This document shows, piece after piece, positions 1 to 4,459 of a stretch of 5,779 nt of DNA. Numbering within the stretch: position 1 is the stretch's first letter; each line of letters starts with the position of its first letter. The notes beneath the pieces were generated by a model. That model was given only the letters and a program-made list of their open reading frames with translations. It did not search any database and had not been told where the DNA came from. Source of the DNA: Deltaproteobacteria bacterium. Lineage in GTDB: Bacteria > JAEEML01. The DNA lies in NCBI GenBank assembly GCA_016283195.1, contig JAEEML010000183.1:1-5779 (forward strand). Reading direction: 5' to 3'. The position numbers and the translations under genes were made by a program.

Positions 1-2
1 GC

Positions 3-401
3 TTTATGGCATACGATGATGATGGTTCCATAGGTGGCGTAGGCGGCAATAAGCGCAAAAATCTTTTTGCCCGCTATAACGAAATTATGAACATGGAAGA
101 TACGGCCCGCGCCGTTTATGACGCTCCGCAGCGCCTTTTGGACGGAGAAGCGTTGCCTGCCGAAGCGGGCAACAGCAAAAATGTGGGCGAGCGTATTGCC
201 GTACGCGAGAGCCAGGAGTCCCATGCCAGCGAGCTCTACTATAGCGATGGCATTGATTTACTCGGTAAATCAAAAACCACCGACAAGCCGGTTGAAGCTT
301 CAAGTAATAAGGAATGGTACGGCCGGCGCGAAGAAGAAGAGGCCGAGCGCAAAGCCAGAGCCCCCCGCACCGATCTCATCGGCGCTTTTTTCAAACGCTA
401 A
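3..401 (+). CDS. Hydrophilic protein of unknown function, probably 5'-truncated
   Basis: I do not recognise this protein. The frame is open to the left edge; the first ATG is at position 6, but only five bases precede it, so no ribosome binding site can be judged and the true start may lie outside the window. From that ATG it is 131 residues, ending at the TAA at 399-401. It has no signal peptide, membrane segment or cysteine. Composition is strongly charged: a Gly/Asp-rich start (residues 3-14), a mixed charged middle, and an Arg/Glu-rich stretch near residues 104-119 (REEEEAERKARAPR) that could be helical. The C-terminus is short and basic (GAFFKR). Codon use resembles the downstream genes, which supports real coding. 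It is probably cytoplasmic. The 108-bp gap and the promoter ahead of the next gene suggest a separate transcription unit. The last codons overlap a terminator-like hairpin. Confidence 0.6.
   Translation, partial: FMAYDDDGSIGGVGGNKRKNLFARYNEIMNMEDTARAVYDAPQRLLDGEALPAEAGNSKNVGERIAVRESQESHASELYYSDGIDLLGKSKTTDKPVEASSNKEWYGRREEEEAERKARAPRTDLIGAFFKR
367..391 (+). terminator. Intrinsic-terminator-like hairpin inside the 3' end of the first gene
   Basis: CCGAT (370-374) and ATCGG (378-382) form a perfect 5-bp stem around a 3-nt loop. After one A/C mismatch, GC (367-368) pairs with GC (384-385). Six T follow at 386-391. It has the form of a rho-independent terminator, but it lies before the stop codon at 399-401, so translating ribosomes would normally disrupt it. 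Confidence 0.4.
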
Positions 402-444
402 TTATTACAAAAAAATATGTTTTTATCGCCTGTTACTATGGGTG

Positions 445-473
445 TTGACAGGAACTTGGCACATACTTACGAT
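445..473 (+). promoter_or_regulatory. Sigma70-type promoter for the beta-propeller lipoprotein gene
   Basis: A perfect -35 TTGACA (445-450) is followed after exactly 17 bases by TACGAT (468-473), which matches four of six -10 positions including the important T, A and final T. The predicted transcription start is near 480, giving a leader of about 30 nt before the ATG at 510. No convincing operator was seen around it. Confidence 0.65.
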
Positions 474-497
474 GCTGTATAGGTGTCTTATGTACTA

Positions 498-503
498 AAG
501 GAG
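498..503 (+). promoter_or_regulatory. Shine-Dalgarno deciding the ATG start at 510
   Basis: AAGGAG sits six bases before the ATG at 510. This favours 510 over the in-frame GTG at 483, which has no Shine-Dalgarno and would lie almost at the predicted transcription start. From 510 the protein also begins directly with a normal lipoprotein signal peptide (MKVSVLKAAG). Confidence 0.85.
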
Positions 504-509
504 TTGGTC

Positions 510-2882
510 ATGAAAGTAAGTGTTTTAAAAGCCGCCGGTTGTTTGGGACTTATTTCTTTATTTTGCGCCCTGCCGGCTTGCGAGCATGAAAAAGTGCCGC
601 TTAATTACGGGCTTGGCGGGTATGAGCGCTCCTCGGCGGCGCTTATGTCTTTTGACAGCTGCTCTGATTTGGAGAGCTCCTTTAAAGAGCATCTAAAAGC
701 CGAGATGCGCACCAGACTCATCATGCTAAAAGAGAGCGGCTATTTCGACAGATTTGCTAAGAACTCTTCGGATTGGGGTGGAGTGTTTGCAACAAAGTCG
801 ATATCTGGTGGCACTCCGATACCAGAATCTGAGCCTGTCGCACCGGCAATCCCGGAGCGCATAGAAGGCCTTGATTATTCCGGCACCAATAATCAGGAAG
901 CAGGCGTTGATGAGGCCGATATCGTTAAAACCGATGGCTATTATATATATGCTCTAAGCCAGGGCTCTTTACAGATTATGGGCGTGCCGGAATTTGGTAA
1001 GCTCACCAAAATCAGTTCGCTCCGTATTTCCGGCTATCCCATCGCCATGTTGCTTGATAGTTATATAGACCTTGATAGCAATAGTGATGCCGCGAGTGAT
1101 GCTGTGAGCGATGCCGCTAGTGATGCTGTGAGCGATGCCGCTAGCGATGCTGCGAGCGATGCTGCGAGTGATGCTGATAGCGATAGCGCGGCAGGCGGCC
1201 CTGCTGAGCTCAAGGTGGCTGCCGGTAAAAATGCGTCGCGTCTCGTGGTCTTTTCCGTTATTCCAGCATTTTTTAAACCCGGTGAAGATGAGTACGAAAG
1301 ACTCTTTTCCAGATCGGTTGAAGATTATACTTATTATTATGGTACTCCCAATTTTGATCAGCGTTACAATGAGCTAATGATAACTATTATTGATATTACC
1401 GACCGCGCAAAACCCAAAGCGATAGCTAGTATTTATCTTGAGGGTGATTATTTAGCTGCCCGTAAAGTAGGGAAAACTATTCGCCTGGTTAGTTATGCGC
1501 AAATGTCTAATACGGAAGAGCTTATTTATACGCCGGAAGTTTCCAGCAGAGAACTGCGCTATCTTGACCCGGAAGGTTTGGAATTTAATAATAAAATCAA
1601 TGCAATCATCAATGAGACCATAGCTCATAACGACGCTGTTATCGATGAGCTTACTTTAGAGGATTTTCTGCCTAGCATGTCTTTATATGACAGACTGAAT
1701 AATCGCTCAGAGAGTGTTACTTTTGCCGAAGAAAATTGTAAGAATTTTCAAATAGCCAAAGATGGTATCGGCCGCGGGGTAAATTCTATTTTTACTATGG
1801 ATCTCGGGGCTGATGGCCTCTCCTGGCATGTAAACCATATTTTGGCTAATGCCGGAGTTATTTATGCCTCTAAGAATGATCTCATTATTGCCGAACCGGC
1901 TGAAGATTACTGGTGGTATTACGGCTCTTCAAGTGCCGAAGAAGCTACCAATATTCACCGTTTTGATATCAGTAAAGCCGATAGCACCACCTATACCGGC
2001 TCGGTGCGGATAAGCGGTACGGTGGAGAATCAATTTGCTCTCTCCGAATATGAGGGCATTATTCGCGTAGCGGCCACTTTGGGCAATTGGAACCGTTGGT
2101 GGCTCGATGAGCGGAATGTGCAATCCAGCTCTGTCTATACTCTTGGCGGCCCGAGTGGCGATTTGGAAATTTTAGGCAGTGTTGGGGAAATTGCCCCCGG
2201 TGAAGAACTATATAGCGCCCGTTTTGATAAAAATGCCGGTTACCTCGTTACCTTTAGAAATACCGATCCGCTTTGGACTATCGATTTGAGCGATCCTAAA
2301 AAGCCGGCCATAAAAGGCGGACTTGAAGTGCCGGGAGTTTCCACTTATATCCACCCGCTGGACGACGGCAAACACCTCCTGACCATCGGTTATGGCGGCA
2401 ATGACAGCGGCCTTAACTGGCAGCCGCAAATTTCGCTCTTTGATATCAGTGATTTTAACAGGCCCCACTTAGATAGCTCGCTGCTTTTGGGCGCGGAGTA
2501 TAAGAATGGTGACTGGGATATGTATGGCAACAGCATAGCGCTTTATGAGCACAAAGCTTTTCAATATTGGGGCCCCATGTCCATGCTGGCTGTCCCCTTT
2601 AGCGGCGAGCAGCACTTATATGATGATTATGGTAATTGGCACTACTATGTTTTAAGCACTTTGCAGCTCATTGATGTTGATTTGGAGCGCGGCCTAAAAA
2701 AACACGGTGAGCTCGCTCACAGCGCTTTTTATGATGATAATGATAATGAACTCTACCACTATTGGGGTGGAGAAGTCAGCCGCTCCATCTTTATGGGCGA
2801 ATATATTTACGCTATTTCTCCGGCCGGCGCCACCTGCCATAAGCTGAATAATATGGCCCTTACCGGTAAAGTAATTTTTTAG
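510..2882 (+). CDS. Lipoprotein with C-terminal beta-propeller domain (PF09826/COG4880-like)
   Basis: A 790-residue exported protein of the 'secreted protein with C-terminal beta-propeller, distantly related to WD-40' type. The signal peptide is residues 1-23, ending in the lipobox-like LPAC with Cys24 as the likely lipidated residue (Pro before Ala is slightly unusual). A short helical-looking region (about 50-85) precedes the hallmark block at 123-143, containing AGVDEADIVKTDG, which strongly identifies the family. Other family-like blocks are NQFALSEYEGIIRVAATLG (about 506-524), DPLWTIDLSDPKKP (586-599) and LFDISDFNRP (643-652). The family is probably a surface protein; its biochemical role is not established and I see no catalytic motif. 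A Ser-Asp-Ala repeat (192-227) is inserted between two conserved strands (GYPIAMLLDS and ASRLVVFSV). It has its own promoter and no same-strand partner downstream; the next gene is convergent. Confidence 0.9.
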   Translation: MKVSVLKAAGCLGLISLFCALPACEHEKVPLNYGLGGYERSSAALMSFDSCSDLESSFKEHLKAEMRTRLIMLKESGYFDRFAKNSSDWGGVFATKSISGGTPIPESEPVAPAIPERIEGLDYSGTNNQEAGVDEADIVKTDGYYIYALSQGSLQIMGVPEFGKLTKISSLRISGYPIAMLLDSYIDLDSNSDAASDAVSDAASDAVSDAASDAASDAASDADSDSAAGGPAELKVAAGKNASRLVVFSVIPAFFKPGEDEYERLFSRSVEDYTYYYGTPNFDQRYNELMITIIDITDRAKPKAIASIYLEGDYLAARKVGKTIRLVSYAQMSNTEELIYTPEVSSRELRYLDPEGLEFNNKINAIINETIAHNDAVIDELTLEDFLPSMSLYDRLNNRSESVTFAEENCKNFQIAKDGIGRGVNSIFTMDLGADGLSWHVNHILANAGVIYASKNDLIIAEPAEDYWWYYGSSSAEEATNIHRFDISKADSTTYTGSVRISGTVENQFALSEYEGIIRVAATLGNWNRWWLDERNVQSSSVYTLGGPSGDLEILGSVGEIAPGEELYSARFDKNAGYLVTFRNTDPLWTIDLSDPKKPAIKGGLEVPGVSTYIHPLDDGKHLLTIGYGGNDSGLNWQPQISLFDISDFNRPHLDSSLLLGAEYKNGDWDMYGNSIALYEHKAFQYWGPMSMLAVPFSGEQHLYDDYGNWHYYVLSTLQLIDVDLERGLKKHGELAHSAFYDDNDNELYHYWGGEVSRSIFMGEYIYAISPAGATCHKLNNMALTGKVIF
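1083..1190 (+). repeat. Nine 12-bp tandem units encoding Ser-Asp-Ala-Ala/Val
   Basis: Nine in-frame 12-bp units run without interruption. The first seven encode SDAA or SDAV; the last two have degenerated to SDAD and SDSA. Units 2-3 (1095-1118) and 4-5 (1119-1142) are an exact 24-bp tandem duplication, and units 6 and 7 are identical to each other. The unit length is a multiple of three, so copy-number change would keep the reading frame. The encoded stretch (residues 192-227) is acidic, low in complexity and probably a flexible loop. Confidence 0.92.
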
Positions 2883-2894
2883 ACCCACCGTTTT

Positions 2895-2911
2895 AGCAGG
2901 TTGCCTGTTTT
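2895..2911 (+). terminator. Weak terminator-like hairpin just after the beta-propeller gene
   Basis: AGCAGG (2895-2900) pairs with CCTGTT (2904-2909), using one G-U pair, around a 3-nt loop; the T run reaches 2911. It starts 12 bases after the stop codon. The stem is short and part of the T run is used in the stem, so it is a weak candidate. Confidence 0.3.
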
Positions 2912-2986
2912 CGCCGTTTTCTCCAAAACGAAAAATTAACCTATTGTTTTTTAAGATAAAATAAGTTTTAGCTTCCAATAAGAGGA

Positions 2987-3017
2987 GCCCCTCGCCGCTT
3001 GGGAGAGGGGCGATTTT
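2987..3017. terminator. GC-rich hairpin between convergent genes, possible bidirectional terminator
   Basis: GCCCCTC (2987-2993) and GAGGGGC (3005-3011) form a perfect 7-bp stem; inside it CC (2995-2996) can also pair with GG (3002-3003). On the plus strand TTTT follows at 3014-3017; on the minus strand the downstream sequence is only moderately T-rich. An AT hairpin, GATTTT (3012-3017) with AAAATC (3022-3027), directly adjoins it. Its place between two convergent genes fits termination in both directions. The core also resembles intergenic palindromes dispersed in several bacterial genomes, so it may be a repeat copy. Confidence 0.45.
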
Positions 3018-3061
3018 CATAAAAATCCAACAAGTTAGGAGGAGAGGTCACAGAAAAGGAC

Positions 3062-4306
3062 TTAATCGCCAAAGATAAGGAAAGTGTAAGAATCTGTTCC
3101 GCTGCAGGCACTATTTGTACACTGGGAACTACAAGGTGGACTGCTTCCGCTAATACTAAATGATTTTGTTATAGGCACACTAATGTTTTGGCCACTAAGT
3201 GATGCGTTACCGAAAATTACGGGATTGGTAATGGCTTTATTAAGAGTGATGGTAGTATCGCTTGTTTTACTGGCGCCTTGGCCGGTAAAGCTGGTTATTT
3301 TGCCATTGCAATAGCAAGTGCCGCCGCAGCTACTGCCACTTTGACTACCAGAACATTGTTCAGTGCAATTTGATTTGCTGCTATGGGTAACGATTACTTT
3401 GCCATAGGCTCTGGGAGCATAAATGTCCTTAAGTTCCTTCTGCTCAACGCAGTTTTCACAAGTGAGATCCAGAGCTTTATCGGCACTTTTTGCCGTGGTA
3501 GCCTCATTGGCTTTATCGGCTTTGGCTGCTGTGCCGCTATAATAATCGGCAGTTAGAGTGCCGCTTGTGCCATTACTGGAATTTTCTAATAAAATAGTGG
3601 GATTAGGGCCGCTGATGTGGATATCGGCGCCGCCGTTTTCGCTGTTATCGCTCAAAATGGTGATGGGCGCATCTGGCTCAGTGGTACCGATGGCAATCGT
3701 GGCGCCTTCTATAGCCAGTACTTCCAGCGGGCGGCGCACCGGCTCGCGATTATAGTAACGATATGCGCCATCGGCTTCGTCATAGCAGTGGTCTTGGTCA
3801 AAAGTCTGGTGCTCAAAAGAATTGCCACATTCAAATTGCATTTGGTTGTGGTCGCATGGGCACTTTTGAGCGCCTTCATCAGTTTGGCTGTCCAGTTCGC
3901 CTTTATTAAAGCGGTAAATACCGCCGCCTTCGATGGGTGCTGTTTTGAGATTTTCGGCCACCTTACTTGATATGGCATAAGGCACGGCGGTAATTGGCAA
4001 AATGGGCTCTAAAGTTACCTCATCCACCGTGATTTTTAAATAAAGCTTATCGGCAGTCGCTACTTTGGCGCTATCAATATCATTAATAATAACAGTATAT
4101 AAGCCGTTTTCTACCGGTATGGCATCCTTTTTTTCGGCAATAAGGCGGCTATTATCATCAATAATAGAAAAGCTCATGCTTACGCTTTTATTAACGAGAG
4201 CGCCATCTTCGCGCAAAAGGCCGTTGACGGTAAAAGAGAGCGGCACGCCGGCGTAGGCTGTGGTGCTTAAAAGCAGAGTGAGCGCTATAATGAGAAAATT
4301 ACGCAT
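3062..4306 (-). CDS. Secreted modular protein with cysteine-rich C-terminal part
   Basis: A complete 414-residue protein, start fixed by AGGAGG six bases upstream of the ATG. A Sec signal peptide (residues 1-19) ends in AYA before Gly20, a good signal peptidase I site; there is no lipobox. Residues 20-118 look like the N-terminal domain seen in many large secreted bacterial proteins: a beta-rich FTVNGLLREDGALVN start, then VENGLYTVII, LYLKITV and the closing LPITAVPYAIS. Residues 149-174 hold four cysteines (CPC, then two more). IAIGTTEPDAPITI (205-218) resembles 'GIGTT-P' segments of tail-fibre-like and secreted proteins. An Ala/Lys/Asp-rich stretch (260-280) leads to CENC (283-286). The C-terminal part (about 301-414) has ten of its residues as Cys-rich clusters with Ser and Gly. 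There are 14 cysteines in all, an even number that allows disulfides outside the cytoplasm. Probably a surface or secreted binding protein; no enzyme motif seen. It is divergent from the EGF-like lipoprotein gene. Confidence 0.85.
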   Translation of the reverse strand: MRNFLIIALTLLLSTTAYAGVPLSFTVNGLLREDGALVNKSVSMSFSIIDDNSRLIAEKKDAIPVENGLYTVIINDIDSAKVATADKLYLKITVDEVTLEPILPITAVPYAISSKVAENLKTAPIEGGGIYRFNKGELDSQTDEGAQKCPCDHNQMQFECGNSFEHQTFDQDHCYDEADGAYRYYNREPVRRPLEVLAIEGATIAIGTTEPDAPITILSDNSENGGADIHISGPNPTILLENSSNGTSGTLTADYYSGTAAKADKANEATTAKSADKALDLTCENCVEQKELKDIYAPRAYGKVIVTHSSKSNCTEQCSGSQSGSSCGGTCYCNGKITSFTGQGASKTSDTTITLNKAITNPVIFGNASLSGQNISVPITKSFSISGSSPPCSSQCTNSACSGTDSYTFLIFGD

Positions 4307-4312
4307 ATTATA

Positions 4313-4318
4313 CCTCCT
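4313..4318 (-). promoter_or_regulatory. Shine-Dalgarno of the minus-strand secreted protein gene
   Basis: On the minus strand AGGAGG lies six bases before the ATG whose first base is 4306. It is a full consensus site. Its first base is also the last base of the adjacent hairpin arm (4318-4350), so pairing there could affect ribosome access. Confidence 0.85.
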
Positions 4319-4350
4319 GGCAAAACGCTGTCAGTTAGTTGCGTTAGCCA
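4318..4350 (-). promoter_or_regulatory. Inverted repeat abutting the minus-strand Shine-Dalgarno
   Basis: TGGC (4318-4321) and GCCA (4347-4350), then AACGC (4324-4328) and GCGTT (4341-4345), form a 4+5-bp stem with a small internal bulge and a 12-nt loop. If transcription of the minus-strand gene starts upstream of 4350, this would be a leader hairpin ending at its Shine-Dalgarno; otherwise it could be a protein-binding site overlapping the promoter. No function can be claimed from one copy. Confidence 0.35.
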
Positions 4351-4358
4351 TTCTAACA
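4350..4358 (-). promoter_or_regulatory. Possible extended -10 promoter for the minus-strand secreted protein gene
   Basis: On the minus strand TGT (4358-4356) is followed directly by TAGAAT (4355-4350), an extended -10 motif with five of six consensus bases. The -35 at 17-nt spacing is poor. An alternative is TTGACC (4392-4387) with a weak GACTAT (4369-4364) at 17-nt spacing. The predicted start for the first option is near 4343. Confidence 0.4.
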
Positions 4359-4365
4359 AAGTAAT

Positions 4366-4407
4366 AGTCTATTTTTTACCTTGGGAGGTCAACCAAAAAG
4401 ATAGACT
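4366..4407. promoter_or_regulatory. 12-bp inverted repeat in the divergent control region, possible operator
   Basis: AGTCTATTTTTT (4366-4377) is complementary to AAAAGATAGACT (4396-4407) with one G-T pair. Inside it ACCT (4378-4381) and AGGT (4386-4389) form a second small inverted repeat. The right arm overlaps the proposed -35 of the plus-strand lipoprotein gene and the left arm lies upstream of the proposed minus-strand -10. The arms are AT-rich and no T tract follows on the plus strand beyond TTTT, so an operator reading is preferred to a terminator. Confidence 0.4.
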
Positions 4408-4431
4408 TTTGATTTTTAAATGGCGTACAAT
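4402..4431 (+). promoter_or_regulatory. Probable sigma70-type promoter for the EGF-like lipoprotein gene
   Basis: TACAAT (4426-4431) matches five of six -10 bases. TAGACT (4402-4407), 18 bases upstream, matches four of six -35 bases. The start would be near 4438, giving a leader of about 22 nt before the ATG at 4460. Confidence 0.5.
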
Positions 4432-4447
4432 GAAGCGGCTTTCTTAT

Positions 4448-4453
4448 GGGAGG
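4448..4453 (+). promoter_or_regulatory. Shine-Dalgarno of the EGF-like lipoprotein gene
   Basis: GGGAGG lies six bases before the ATG at 4460, and the frame from that ATG opens with a lipoprotein signal peptide. This sets the start of the gene although its stop codon is outside the window. Confidence 0.8.
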
Positions 4454-4459
4454 TGCAAG

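Noticed and set aside
402-430. A-run and T-run after the first gene (about 408-425) as a terminator
   Set aside because: Pairing is A-T only with no GC stem, so it would be too weak to act as an intrinsic terminator.
483-509. GTG at 483 as an alternative start of the beta-propeller gene
   Set aside because: It has no Shine-Dalgarno and lies almost at the predicted transcription start; AAGGAG at 498-503 points to the ATG at 510, where the signal peptide begins naturally.
1083-1190. Tandem repeat considered as a CRISPR array
   Set aside because: The 12-bp units are contiguous with no spacers and are in frame inside a coding sequence.
2915-2930. CGTTTT/AAAACG hairpin as a terminator
   Set aside because: The stem is mostly A-T and is followed by A on the plus strand and by no T tract on the minus strand.
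3617-3970. Plus-strand open frame opposite the secreted protein gene, with hydrophobic segments
   Set aside because: It lies wholly inside the minus-strand gene that has a consensus Shine-Dalgarno, signal peptide and domain structure; it has no start signals of its own.
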